Below, piece after piece: positions 25,687-34,080 of a DNA stretch of 64,000 nt. The position numbers and the translations under genes were made by a program. The stretch covers positions 1-64,000 of the forward strand of contig NZ_SGIS01000016.1 in assembly GCF_004208535.1 (NCBI RefSeq). The letters are read 5' to 3'. Below the pieces are notes generated by a model, which made no database searches, was not told the DNA's origin, and saw only the letters and a list, made by a program, of their open reading frames with translations. How positions within the stretch are numbered: position 1 is the stretch's first letter; the number at the start of each line of letters is the position of its first letter. The stretch is from Sphingomonas populi. Lineage in GTDB: Bacteria > Pseudomonadota > Alphaproteobacteria > Sphingomonadales > Sphingomonadaceae.

Positions 25687-27114
25687 TCAGAGCGGGATGC
25701 GCGCCATCAGGAAGTCGGGCATCGGGCCGTTCCAGCCATCGTCGGGGCCGTCATCCGGTTCGCGGCGATCGCGGCGCGGGGCGTTGTCGTTGCGGGGCGG
25801 ACGCGTGTCGCGCGGTGTTCGTTCCTCGCGAGCGGGGCGTTGCTCGCGCGGCGCGCGTGCTTCGCGAGCCGGTTCGGCCGCACGGGGTTCGGCTGCCGCG
25901 ACGGGTTCCGCTTTCGGAGCAGCAGCAACGGCTTTCGGTTCGGCCTTCTTGCCGCGCGAGCGCTTGCGGGGGCCTTCGCCCTCGGCATGCGCTTCGTCGA
26001 TCGCGCCTTCGAAGCGCTCGATCTTCATGCCGGTGAGCTTCTCGATATTCTCGATATTCTCGGCATCGTCGGCGGTGGCGAAGGTGAAAGCGACGCCGGT
26101 CGCGCCGGCGCGGCCGGTGCGGCCGATGCGGTGGACGTAATCGTCTGGGTGCCACGGCGCGTCATAGTTGAAGACGTGGCTGACGCCCTTGATGTCGAGT
26201 CCGCGTGCGGCGACGTCGGAGGCGACGAGGACATTGACCTCGCCCTTCTTGAAGCGTTCGAGTTCGGCGATGCGCTGCGCCTGTTCCATGTCGCCGTGGA
26301 TTTCCGAGGATCGGAAGCCGGCGCGCTGCAAAACCTTGTTAAGGTCGCGCACAGTGGTCTTGCGGTTCGAGAAGATGATGGCGGTCGTCACATCTACCGC
26401 GTTCAGCAGTTCCTCGAGCTTTTCGCGCTTCTTGGAGGCTGTTACCGGCACCAGCCACTGTTTGATGTTGGTGTTCGCCGTGGCCGGGCGCGCCACCTCG
26501 ATCATCTTGGGATTGCTCAGGAATTTATCGGCGAGCTTCTTGATGACCGGGGGCATCGTCGCCGAGAACAGCAGGGTCTGGCGTTGCGGTGGCAGCTTGG
26601 TACAGATTTCCTCGATATCGGGGATGAAGCCCATGTCGAGCATCCGGTCGGCCTCGTCGATCACCAGCAGCGAACAGCCGGTGAGCAGGATCTTGCCGCG
26701 CCCGAACAGGTCCATCAGCCGGCCCGGCGTGGCGATCAGCACGTCGACGCCCTTTTCGAGCGCGGCCATCTGGTCGCCCATCGACACGCCGCCGATCAGG
26801 AGCGCCATCGAGAGTTTGTGATTTTTGCCGTATTTCTCGAAATTCTCGGCAACCTGCGCGGCGAGTTCGCGCGTCGGTTCGAGGATCAGCGAGCGCGGCA
26901 TGCGCGCGCGGCTGCGGCCGTGCGCGAGGATGTCGATCATCGGGAGCACGAACGACGCGGTCTTGCCGGTGCCGGTCTGCGCGATGCCGATGATGTCGCG
27001 CATCATCAGCACGCTCGGGATCGCACTCGCCTGGATCGGAGTCGGCTCGGTATAGCCGGACTCGGTCACGGCTGCGAGAAGTTCGTCGGAAAGGCCGAGA
27101 TCGGCAAAGGTCAT
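25687..27114 (-). CDS. rhlE: DEAD-box RNA helicase (RhlE-like)
   Basis: ATP-dependent RNA helicase of 475 residues. Motifs: Q-motif PTPIQ, Walker A AQTGTGKT (46-53), PTRELAAQV, DEAD in VIDEADRML, SAT, and HRIGRTGRAG. The last about 90 residues are a low-complexity tail rich in Ala, Pro, Glu and Arg, as in RhlE and CsdA, which helps bind RNA. The exact orthologue (RhlE or another) is uncertain. Role in ribosome assembly or mRNA decay. Upstream lies an AT-rich gap of about 660 bases. Confidence 0.93.
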   Translation of the reverse strand: MTFADLGLSDELLAAVTESGYTEPTPIQASAIPSVLMMRDIIGIAQTGTGKTASFVLPMIDILAHGRSRARMPRSLILEPTRELAAQVAENFEKYGKNHKLSMALLIGGVSMGDQMAALEKGVDVLIATPGRLMDLFGRGKILLTGCSLLVIDEADRMLDMGFIPDIEEICTKLPPQRQTLLFSATMPPVIKKLADKFLSNPKMIEVARPATANTNIKQWLVPVTASKKREKLEELLNAVDVTTAIIFSNRKTTVRDLNKVLQRAGFRSSEIHGDMEQAQRIAELERFKKGEVNVLVASDVAARGLDIKGVSHVFNYDAPWHPDDYVHRIGRTGRAGATGVAFTFATADDAENIENIEKLTGMKIERFEGAIDEAHAEGEGPRKRSRGKKAEPKAVAAAPKAEPVAAAEPRAAEPAREARAPREQRPAREERTPRDTRPPRNDNAPRRDRREPDDGPDDGWNGPMPDFLMARIPL

Positions 27115-27775
27115 GAAGGTTCCGGATATTAACGCGCCGCGGGGCGATAGCGCCTACAGGCCCGTCTAGCGCTTGCGGATTGGCGCGCAAATGTCAAGGA
27201 AAGAGGTGTTTGGCAGTGACGTATTTTGAGCTGTCGGCTTAGGGGAGGCAACCGGATCGACATCCAGAGAATTGTTTTTCAGAAAATTGTGATGCCCTTG
27301 TTTGGTATTTTCAATGAATCCTTAAATCGAAATCGCTTGATTTCCAGCGAATCAGTCCGGTCGCGAATGTAATAGCGTGCCGATTTCGATGCTTATTCGC
27401 TAAAAAAGTTCTGCGAGTTTTAGTCCTGCTACGACTATGGACCAAAGGATCATCGCGGAAAAAATTAAAATGGTTTTTCTGGGGGCGCTAAATATTTTCA
27501 TTAAGTTTTCACCATCGTTGCATTTAATAGAAATACTTATAATTATTTGAAGTGTAATTTAATTTTTTGTAGAATATTCTCATATATCGATATTTTATTT
27601 TATTATATTTTAGATAATTCATATGTTTAAAGCATGACGTTTGAGTTTTGTTTGCATTAACGTAACAAAACCAATTTTCCAACATTGGAAAAGCAATGCC
27701 TACAAATCAATGTCAGAGCCCTTCACAGCGGACGCAATTTTGTTCAAGCGCCATCATCGTACCGGGGGATCGCGC
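27115..27775. other. AT-rich intergenic stretch
   Basis: About 660 bases with much lower GC than the rest of the window, most extreme at about 27480-27640 where runs such as TTTTATTTTATTATATTTTA occur. Only one short ORF is plausible (27400-27501). The start of the downstream membrane protein is ambiguous in this stretch. Composition suggests an inserted or horizontally acquired segment. Confidence 0.6.
27400..27501 (-). CDS. Possible 33-residue single-span membrane peptide
   Basis: An ATG at 27501 opens 33 codons reading MKIFSAPRKTILIFSAMILW and then SIVVAGLKLAELF. A positively charged start and one 20-residue hydrophobic helix are typical of small membrane proteins, but the AT-rich background makes chance ORFs likely and the Shine-Dalgarno is weak (GGTG about 10 bases upstream). 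Confidence 0.3.
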   Translation of the reverse strand: MKIFSAPRKTILIFSAMILWSIVVAGLKLAELF

Positions 27776-29191
27776 ATGTGGAGGAATTTTTTGGGCCTGA
27801 GCGCTACGTGGGTCGGGGCATGGCTCCGCTGGCCAAGGTTAAAACTCGCGGCGAGCGTGTTGGTTTGTTATGCACTTGTACTGATCGTGCCGCATTTTCT
27901 CCCCACTACAGGTCCGGTTTCACGCACCTTTAACTCGATGCTCGATCATCTGATGCACGGGCGGTTCGATGTCGATCCGGCGATTGTCGGGAAAGAAGGG
28001 TTCGCTCGCGACGGCCGTGTCTATGCCTATTGGGGGCCAGTACCGGCTATCTTGCGGCTGCCGATAATCATACTGCCGCAATGGCGACTGATCAATTTCA
28101 CTATTCCGTATTGCGCGGTCGCGCTTTTTTGGATGGGAGCGGTCAAGATCTGGACGGTGCGCTTCGTTTTGCGCAATCGACCGACGGTGCCACGTCCGCT
28201 CGCACGAGCAATGTACTTAGTCATCGCGCTGTCGGGAGCACAAATGTGCTTCCTCAGGTTCAGCATCTATCAGGAAGTGTGCCTTTGGGCGGGCCTGTTC
28301 AGCGCTGTGTTCGTAGCAGCGGCCATTGTGGCACAACATCAGGGTTTAGGTGAGCGCGAGCGGCTGGTCATGGCGTCGGCGGCGGGGGCGGCGTTGCTCA
28401 CGCGCGTGTCTATCGGCATCGGCCTCATCGCAGCATTCGGCTTGCTGCTTTTCGTTGAAGCCGTCAGCAACCGCGCACATTTGCGTGAACAAATTCGCAA
28501 GTCGATGCGACCCCTTATTGTGCTTGCGGTTGCCGGCATCGCGACCGCGTGGGTCAACTATGCCCGCTGGGGCGATCCACTGACTTTCGCCGATTATAAA
28601 TACTATCTTTTCAACCTCAAATATCCTGATCGCTTGGCGCGCACCGCAGCATATGGGCTTTTCAATTTCGTGCGAATCCCATTTGGAATCATTTACTATT
28701 TCTTGCCGGTCTGGGTGCTGCACGGCAGCGACGGACAGCTTTTATTCGAAGCGACGCGTTTCCGTCTAATCGACGCAGCCGAGTTACCGCCGAGCAGCTT
28801 TTTGCTGACCGATCCCCTTCTCCTCGCGCTCGGTGGTGTTGCGCTGGTCCGCTGGTTGGGGCAGCGGAGGCTAGGCGCCGCGCAAGGTGGCGCGATCGCT
28901 GCGGGCCTTGCCATCCCCCCGCTGCTCATGCTGACCGCGATCAGCATGTGCTTTCGGTATCGCATGGATTTCTACCCGCTCATCGAGTTTCTCGCGTTTT
29001 CGGGGTTGGCAATGATCCGACAGAGAGATGCGATGGCACGACCTTGGCTCGTATCGGCGCTAGCGGCAGTTTCCGTCCTCAGCTCCGTTGCGGTTAGTGT
29101 TGCCTATGTGGCCGGAAAACTCGGACCTGGGCAACTGTTGATTGGGCGCGGAGTGGGTCAATATTATCTGAGCCGCCTCGGCCTGCTTTAG
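27776..29191 (+). CDS. Polytopic membrane protein of unknown function (GT-C-like topology)
   Basis: About 471 residues with around ten hydrophobic helices. No certain family. The early periplasmic segment GKEGFARDGRVYAYWGPVP with DVDP before it, followed by many helices, resembles the loop-1 arrangement of GT-C glycosyltransferases (acidic/aromatic), but the DxD/ExD signature is not clearly present. Start set at ATG 27776 preceded by GGGGGATC; an earlier ATG at 27641 would add 45 residues in AT-rich DNA. Base composition is lower in GC than neighbours, suggesting transfer. Confidence 0.6.
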   Translation: MWRNFLGLSATWVGAWLRWPRLKLAASVLVCYALVLIVPHFLPTTGPVSRTFNSMLDHLMHGRFDVDPAIVGKEGFARDGRVYAYWGPVPAILRLPIIILPQWRLINFTIPYCAVALFWMGAVKIWTVRFVLRNRPTVPRPLARAMYLVIALSGAQMCFLRFSIYQEVCLWAGLFSAVFVAAAIVAQHQGLGERERLVMASAAGAALLTRVSIGIGLIAAFGLLLFVEAVSNRAHLREQIRKSMRPLIVLAVAGIATAWVNYARWGDPLTFADYKYYLFNLKYPDRLARTAAYGLFNFVRIPFGIIYYFLPVWVLHGSDGQLLFEATRFRLIDAAELPPSSFLLTDPLLLALGGVALVRWLGQRRLGAAQGGAIAAGLAIPPLLMLTAISMCFRYRMDFYPLIEFLAFSGLAMIRQRDAMARPWLVSALAAVSVLSSVAVSVAYVAGKLGPGQLLIGRGVGQYYLSRLGLL

Positions 29192-29234
29192 CCCGCCGAT
29201 TCGCGAGTCACCGATTGAACGATTACGCCGGTTG

Positions 29235-29693
29235 TCACCTTTCGACGACCCGCCGGAAGGTCTCGATCGGGCACACGCCGCCCGATCGCGAGCGAATCGC
29301 GTCCCGCCCGGCGCATAGCAGGCCGTCGTCGGGCAGCCGCAGATACAGGTCGGGATAGAAGTCGAGCGCCGGGCAATGGTCGTCGAAGCGGGCGCGGATT
29401 CGCTCGCCGGTTTCCAGCAGCAGATCGATGCTGTCGGGTCCGGTGATGACCGCGCGGTCGAGCGTGGTCAGCGGCACGCATTTCGGCCCGCGCTTTTCCT
29501 GCAGCCGCACCGGCCGCTCCGCGCGTTCGCGCGCACGCGGATCGATCATGCGTGGAATGCGAATGACGATTCGCGAATGAAAAGTGAGCTGCGCCATCTC
29601 GATCCGCTCGATCGGCGCGTCACGCGGCTGGTCCGCCGCCGCGACGGGGGCGAGCGCGAGCAACGCGAGCAGGGAAGTGACCGGATTCGGCAT
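29235..29693 (-). CDS. Hypothetical periplasmic protein, 152 aa
   Basis: Function not recognised. Start set at ATG 29693, which gives a signal peptide (MPNPVTSLLALLALAPVAAA, cleavage near residue 20). The mature part contains three cysteines near CVPL, HCPAL, LCAGRD and VCPIE (four in all), which could form two disulfides in the periplasm. Family relatives appear in Sphingomonadales only, as far as the sequence pattern suggests. It is transcribed away from the FAD oxidase gene. Confidence 0.65.
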   Translation of the reverse strand: MPNPVTSLLALLALAPVAAADQPRDAPIERIEMAQLTFHSRIVIRIPRMIDPRARERAERPVRLQEKRGPKCVPLTTLDRAVITGPDSIDLLLETGERIRARFDDHCPALDFYPDLYLRLPDDGLLCAGRDAIRSRSGGVCPIETFRRVVER

Positions 29694-29800
29694 GGACCTC
29701 TTCAGGTTAGCGTAAACGCTTGAACGGATGATGAACTCGCACCGCCGCTCATGTCTCCGCGATTGCCGAGCGGAACGCGCACATGATAGGCACCTTTGCC

Positions 29801-31249
29801 ATGAATACAGCACAGTCCGCGCTCGTCGAGGCGGTTCGCGTCGCGCTCGGCGACAAGGCGGTCGTCACCGACCGGCACGATATCGCGCCGTGGGAAAGCG
29901 ACTGGCGCGGGCGCTACCACGGCCATGCCCCCGCAATCCTCGCGCCCGACACTGCCGAGGGTGTCGCGACGATACTGGCGCTGGCGTATGCGCAAGGCGT
30001 GCCGCTGGTGCCGCAGGGCGGCAACACCTCGATGGTCGGTGGCGCCACCCCGCCTGCGGATGGATCTGCGCTGATCCTGTCGCTGCGGCGGATGAATCGC
30101 ATCCGCGCGATCTCGGCGGCGGACAACCTCGCCGTCGCCGAAGCCGGCGTGATCCTCGCCGATCTGCACGCGGCGGTGGGGGAGCAGGGCCGGCGCTTCC
30201 CGCTCACCCTCGGGGCGCGCGGCAGCGCGACGATCGGCGGGCTGACCTCCACCAACGCGGGCGGCACGCAGGTGCTGCGCTTCGGCACGATGCGCGGACT
30301 GGTCGCCGGCATCGAGGCGGTGCTGCCTGACGGCAGCGTGCATGCCGGGCTGGCGGCGCTGAAAAAAGACAATCGCGGCTATGATCTCAACCAGTTGCTG
30401 ATCGGCGCCGAGGGGACGCTCGGCATCATCACGGCGGTCACGCTGCGGCTGGTGCCCGCCGCGACAGATCGCGCGGTGGCGTGGGTTGCGGTCGCCGACC
30501 CCGCCGACGCGCTCGCGCTGCTGCGCCGGCTGGAGGCGGCGACTCAGGCTATCGAAGGGTTCGAGATCATCCCCGGTGATTCGCTGCAGCTCGTGCTCGA
30601 TCACATTCCCGGCACGCGCGCGCCGCTCGCCGGCACGCATCGCTGGCACGTGCTGATCGAAGCGACCGCGAGCGACGCGCAGGAGGAAGCGCCCGCCGCC
30701 TTGCTCGAACGGCTGCTCGCCCCGGCCATCGCCGAAGGTCAGGTCGCCGACGCGGTGATCGCCGCGAGCGAGGCGCAGGCGGAAGCGTTCTGGCGAATCC
30801 GCGATTCGCTGTCCGAGGCCGAACGCGCCAGCGGCCCGGCCGCGCAGCACGACATATCGGTGCCGGTGGCGGACATGCCGCGCTTCATGATCGAAGCGGC
30901 GGCGGCGTGCGAGGCGCGCTTTCCCGGCGTCCGCGCCTCCGCGTTCGGGCATCTCGGCGATGGCAACGTCCATTTCCACGTCCGCGCGCCCGCCGGTGCC
31001 GATCCCGCGCTTTGGTATGCCGGGGACGGACCCGCGATCACCCGCTTCGTCAACGATCTCGTCGTCGCGGCGGGCGGATCGATCTCCGCCGAACATGGTA
31101 TCGGCCAGATGAAGCTCCACGAACTCGAACGGTTGTCGGCGCCGGCGCGGCTCGCGGCGCTCCGCGCGATCAAGGGTGCGCTTGATCCACGGTGGATTAT
31201 GAACCCCGGCAAGCTCGTCGCGCTTGCGCCGATCCCGCGCGCGCCATAG
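29801..31249 (+). CDS. FAD-linked oxidase (GlcD/D-2-hydroxyacid dehydrogenase type)
   Basis: Flavoenzyme of the FAD_binding_4/FAD-oxidase_C family, 482 residues. The nucleotide-binding segment is PQGGNTSMVGGA (about residue 67) and the second is LGARGSATIGGLTSTNAGG. The C-terminal part has FGHLGDGNVHFHV, the metal-dependent hydroxyacid signature, and GGSISAEHGIG. It probably oxidises a D-2-hydroxy acid such as D-lactate, glycolate or D-2-hydroxyglutarate; the last fits the pattern best but is not proven. ATG 29801 is preferred to one at 29783. Confidence 0.88.
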   Translation: MNTAQSALVEAVRVALGDKAVVTDRHDIAPWESDWRGRYHGHAPAILAPDTAEGVATILALAYAQGVPLVPQGGNTSMVGGATPPADGSALILSLRRMNRIRAISAADNLAVAEAGVILADLHAAVGEQGRRFPLTLGARGSATIGGLTSTNAGGTQVLRFGTMRGLVAGIEAVLPDGSVHAGLAALKKDNRGYDLNQLLIGAEGTLGIITAVTLRLVPAATDRAVAWVAVADPADALALLRRLEAATQAIEGFEIIPGDSLQLVLDHIPGTRAPLAGTHRWHVLIEATASDAQEEAPAALLERLLAPAIAEGQVADAVIAASEAQAEAFWRIRDSLSEAERASGPAAQHDISVPVADMPRFMIEAAAACEARFPGVRASAFGHLGDGNVHFHVRAPAGADPALWYAGDGPAITRFVNDLVVAAGGSISAEHGIGQMKLHELERLSAPARLAALRAIKGALDPRWIMNPGKLVALAPIPRAP

Positions 31250-31311
31250 AGGCCACCGCCAATCGGCGCGCTCGCTTTAGGCCCGCTTTCACGTCCTTTT
31301 GGAGATGATCT

Positions 31312-32088
31312 ATGGCCAGCGCGCCGCAACAAGCTTCGCTTCCCTTGTTCTACAACGCACTCGAGCCGCTTTCGAGCGGGGCGCATGCCGCGTTCAAGCT
31401 GCGCCAGATCGACAGCGCGCCGTTCCTCGTTAACCAGCACGCGATCCCGGTCACGGTCGATGAGTTCATACACGTTCAGCGTAGCATGCCGATCGTCTTC
31501 ACCGCCGGCGACGAGCCGGTTCCGATCGCGCTGATGGGCCTGAACGAGGGCGTCAACGTCTTCATCGACGACGAGGGTAAGCTGAGCGATCCGTCGACCT
31601 ACGTGCCGGCCTATGTCCGCCGTTATCCGTTCATGCTCGCCCGGCTGACCCCGGATGCGCAGGAATTGTCGCTGTGCTTCGATTCGACCGCCGACGTGAT
31701 CGGCGCGTTCGACGAGGGTGAGCCGCTGTTCGAGGACGGCAAGCCGACCGCGATCGTCCAGAACATCCTCCAGTTCAACGAGATGTTCGAAGAAGCCGGC
31801 GCCCGCACCGGCAATTTCATGCGCGAACTGCGTGAACTCGGCCTGCTGATGGAAGGCGAGATTTCGATCCAGCCCGAGGGCGCGCCGCAGCCGTTCGTCT
31901 ATCGTGGCTTCCAGATGGTGAACGAGGAAAAGCTCAACGAGCTGCGCGGCGACCAGCTCCGCAAAATCCAGAAGAACGGCATGCTGCCGCTGCTCTACGC
32001 GCACCTCTTCTCGCTGCAGCTCATGCCGCAGGTGTTCGACCGCCAGAACCGCATGGGCAAGGTGCCGCTGCCGCAGTTCGCGAGCTGA
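31312..32088 (+). CDS. sapC: SapC-family protein
   Basis: SapC family (PF07277), 258 residues, with LVNQHAIPVTVDEFIHVQRSMPIVF near the N-terminus and NGMLPLLYAHLFSLQLM near the C-terminus. The name derives from S-layer or secretion loci in other bacteria, but no biochemical function is known. SapC genes often lie beside tryptophan halogenase and TonB-dependent receptor genes; here it stands alone. GGAG precedes the ATG, and a strong terminator follows at 32136-32170, so it is probably monocistronic. Confidence 0.88.
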   Translation: MASAPQQASLPLFYNALEPLSSGAHAAFKLRQIDSAPFLVNQHAIPVTVDEFIHVQRSMPIVFTAGDEPVPIALMGLNEGVNVFIDDEGKLSDPSTYVPAYVRRYPFMLARLTPDAQELSLCFDSTADVIGAFDEGEPLFEDGKPTAIVQNILQFNEMFEEAGARTGNFMRELRELGLLMEGEISIQPEGAPQPFVYRGFQMVNEEKLNELRGDQLRKIQKNGMLPLLYAHLFSLQLMPQVFDRQNRMGKVPLPQFAS

Positions 32089-32135
32089 GTGGGGCGGGGC
32101 GCACTCCGCCCCGCTTTACGACCGGGTTTTCACGA

Positions 32136-32170
32136 ATGGGCTTCCGCATGTGCGGGAGCCCATTTTTGTT
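32136..32170 (+). terminator. Rho-independent terminator of sapC
   Basis: Stem ATGGGCTTCCGCA / TGCGGGAGCCCAT with one mismatch pair, followed by TTTTTGTTT. Canonical. Confidence 0.85.
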
Positions 32171-32298
32171 TGGCGGCGGATCGCGCGTCACGCGGCGCTG
32201 CATCATAGTCGCGCAAGCGTGAGCGGGGCGTGAATATGTCACAAAACCGTAAGATTTCCGCCGCTTCCGGTCATTCGTCGCAATGTGATTTTTTAGCC

Positions 32299-32327
32299 TT
32301 GAAGCCCCCATACCCCCTGCCTATATT
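32299..32327 (+). promoter_or_regulatory. Predicted sigma-70 promoter of a small RNA
   Basis: A -35 box TTGAAG (32299-32304), 17-base spacer and -10 box TATATT (32322-32327). No ORF starts nearby, and a Rho-independent terminator follows about 100 bases later. Confidence 0.6.
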
Positions 32328-32333
32328 GCGGTT

Positions 32334-32437
32334 GCGTGGCTTCGTGTCCCCCCTTTCGCGAGGCCATGCGATACGCTTTCAGCGTATCTCCTCCCTGAAC
32401 CTTGGCCACCGCGTGCTCCGCACGCGGTGGTTTTTTT
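32334..32437 (+). ncRNA. Candidate ~104-nt small RNA
   Basis: Lies between sapC and the N-formylglutamate amidohydrolase gene, with its own predicted promoter and terminator. Three hairpins: GCGTGGCTT / AGGCCATGC around a C-rich loop (CCCCCC); GATACGC / GCGTATC around 32368-32386; and the terminator CCACCGCGTGC-TCC-GCACGCGGTGG (32406-32430) followed by TTTTTTT. Between the second and third hairpins CTCCTCCCTGAACC is unpaired and could pair with Shine-Dalgarno sequences. The layout recalls the alphaproteobacterial suhB/ar8 (MmgR) sRNA family, but that assignment is tentative. Confidence 0.6.
32406..32437 (+). terminator. Rho-independent terminator of the candidate sRNA
   Basis: Perfect 11-bp GC-rich stem (32406-32416 with 32420-32430), 3-nt loop, and seven T at 32431-32437. 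Confidence 0.85.
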
Positions 32438-32483
32438 ATGTCTTGGTGCGAACTGTTCGGTAGGGTCGTATGCGGGCAGGGCG

Positions 32484-33335
32484 TTATTCCGCCGCGATGG
32501 CATTCGGTCTCGGCAGCGCTTCCTCGGCGACCACCGCGATGATCCGCCGCAGCAACGCGGCGGTTGCGATCAGCCCGCCGCCGGGGCGGTCGAGCGCGGT
32601 ATCGAGGTACAGCGCGCGATCGAACTCCAGTTGCACGGCGAAGATGTGGTGCGCCGGGCTGGCATGCGTGTCGATGATATGCCCGCCCGCATAGGGCACG
32701 TTGAGCGCGACCGGCACGTTGGCGGCATGAGCCTCGGCCTCGATCCGCGCGACCATCCGCGAGGGCGCGGCGCGGCCGAAGCGGTCGCCGATCACCAGCC
32801 GCGCTTGCCCCGCGCCAAGCGACGGCATCGAATGCACGTCGAGCAGCACCGCCACGCCGAAGCGCGCCCGCGCGGCCTCCAATAGCCCGCCCAGCGCGGC
32901 GTGATACGGCCGGTAATCCCCGACGATCCGCGCGGTCACTTCCTCGCCATCGAGCTTGCGCCGCCAGATTTCGCCAGTGCTGGCGGTGCGGCGCGGGATC
33001 AGCCCGAGTCCGCCGCGCAGTTTCGCGGTCGCGACAGGCATGGACTTGGCGGACACGCCCGTGTCGATCGCGGGATCGCGCTCCTGCTCGCTGCGGTTGA
33101 GGTCGATCCAGGCGCGCGCGCGGCGCTGCACGATCATCGTCTCGTTGCCGCGTGCCGCCAGCGCGAGCGCATCGGCGTGGCGATCCTCCAAGCCTACAAG
33201 CGCCTCCGGGGGGACGCGAAGCGCCGCACGCATCGCCAGCGGATAGTCACGCCCGGCATGCGGCACCGACAGCACGATCGGGCTGGCCGGAGCGCCCGTG
33301 CCGTACAGATCGAAGGACGGAAGTGCCTGAGCCAT
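32484..33335 (-). CDS. N-formylglutamate amidohydrolase
   Basis: Predicted zinc hydrolase of the FGase family that deformylates N-formylglutamate to glutamate, the last step of histidine use. Start at ATG 33335 (MAQALPSFDLYG), 283 residues. SVPHAGRDYPL holds the conserved PHxG motif, GLEDRHADAL the second, RAWIDLNRSEQE and LLDVHSMPS the metal-binding region, and GGHIIDTHASP the C-terminal part. No hut genes are adjacent. The neighbour cpdR is divergent, and that pairing is common in alphaproteobacteria. Confidence 0.9.
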   Translation of the reverse strand: MAQALPSFDLYGTGAPASPIVLSVPHAGRDYPLAMRAALRVPPEALVGLEDRHADALALAARGNETMIVQRRARAWIDLNRSEQERDPAIDTGVSAKSMPVATAKLRGGLGLIPRRTASTGEIWRRKLDGEEVTARIVGDYRPYHAALGGLLEAARARFGVAVLLDVHSMPSLGAGQARLVIGDRFGRAAPSRMVARIEAEAHAANVPVALNVPYAGGHIIDTHASPAHHIFAVQLEFDRALYLDTALDRPGGGLIATAALLRRIIAVVAEEALPRPNAIAAE

Positions 33336-33444
33336 CCAGCCGAGCCTACGCGCCGCCGCAGGCCACCGCAATCGCGGGATCGCGGCTGGAAAATGTTAAG
33401 GGCTTTGCGCATAGACGCCGATCGAAGGGCTTGGGCGAAACGCG

Positions 33445-33819
33445 ATGATACGGATCTTGTTGGCGGAGGATGATCGCGTGATGCGCGAGTACCTCACGCG
33501 CGCGCTGGAGCGCTCGGGCTATGCGGTGAGCGCGGTCGATCGCGGCACGGCGGCGGTCCCGCTGCTGGAGACCGAACATTTCGACCTGCTGCTGACCGAT
33601 ATCGTCATGCCCGAGATGGACGGCATCGAACTCGCGCAGCGCGCCGGCGCGATCGCGCCCGATCTGCGCGTGATGTTCATCACCGGTTTCGCGGCTGTCA
33701 CGCTCAAGGCCGGCAACGCGGTGCCGCAGGCGCGCGTGCTCTCCAAACCCTTCCACCTGCGCGACCTCGTGCTGGAGGTGGACCGCATGTTCGAGATGGA
33801 GCGCGTGAGCGGCGCCTGA
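33445..33819 (+). CDS. cpdR: CpdR-type single-domain response regulator
   Basis: Receiver domain only, 124 residues, with acidic Asp9/Asp10, phosphoacceptor Asp52 (LLLTDIVMPEMDG), Thr80 and Lys101. It resembles Caulobacter CpdR, which, when unphosphorylated, primes ClpXP to degrade cell-cycle regulators including PdeA and CtrA. The assignment rests on receiver-only architecture, on the sequence and on conserved linkage to the N-formylglutamate amidohydrolase. tRNA-Val follows downstream. Confidence 0.88.
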   Translation: MIRILLAEDDRVMREYLTRALERSGYAVSAVDRGTAAVPLLETEHFDLLLTDIVMPEMDGIELAQRAGAIAPDLRVMFITGFAAVTLKAGNAVPQARVLSKPFHLRDLVLEVDRMFEMERVSGA

Positions 33820-33900
33820 TTTTTCTGACAAACCGTGCTTGCGTGAGGGGCGAACCCTCGCTATTGGGCGCGGCTCGCAAGGCTTACGGGCCAAGCGCGT

Positions 33901-33975
33901 GGGCGTGTAGCTCAGTGGTAGAGCACTGTGTTGACATCGCAGGGGTCGCAAGTTCAATCCTTGCCACGCCCACCA
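33901..33975 (+). tRNA. tRNA-Val (anticodon GAC)
   Basis: Cloverleaf: acceptor GGGCGTG (33901-33907) pairs with CACGCCC (33965-33971); D-arm with CTCAGTGGTAGAG; anticodon stem CTGTG / CGCAG with loop TTGACAT, anticodon GAC; T-arm with GGTTCAAT-type AGTTCAATCC; discriminator A and encoded CCA (33973-33975). No integrase lies nearby. Confidence 0.97.
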
Positions 33976-33979
33976 TGAA

Positions 33980-34014
33980 AGGGCCGCTGATCCGCCGGAT
34001 CAGCGGCCCTTTTT
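33980..34014 (+). terminator. Rho-independent terminator after tRNA-Val
   Basis: Stem AGGGCCGCTGATCC / GGATCAGCGGCCCT with loop GCC, followed by a T run (TTTTT). Confidence 0.9.
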
Positions 34015-34080
34015 GCTGTGGCCCGCTTGCCGCCGCCGCGCGCGCCGTTAAATATCCGTGCGGGCAGGGGAGACGCGGAC

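Noticed and set aside
29702..31120. 472-codon minus-strand frame opposite the FAD oxidase
   Set aside because: Antisense shadow of a well-defined flavoenzyme; its composition (Arg, Gly, His, Asp) is that of reversed GC-rich codons.
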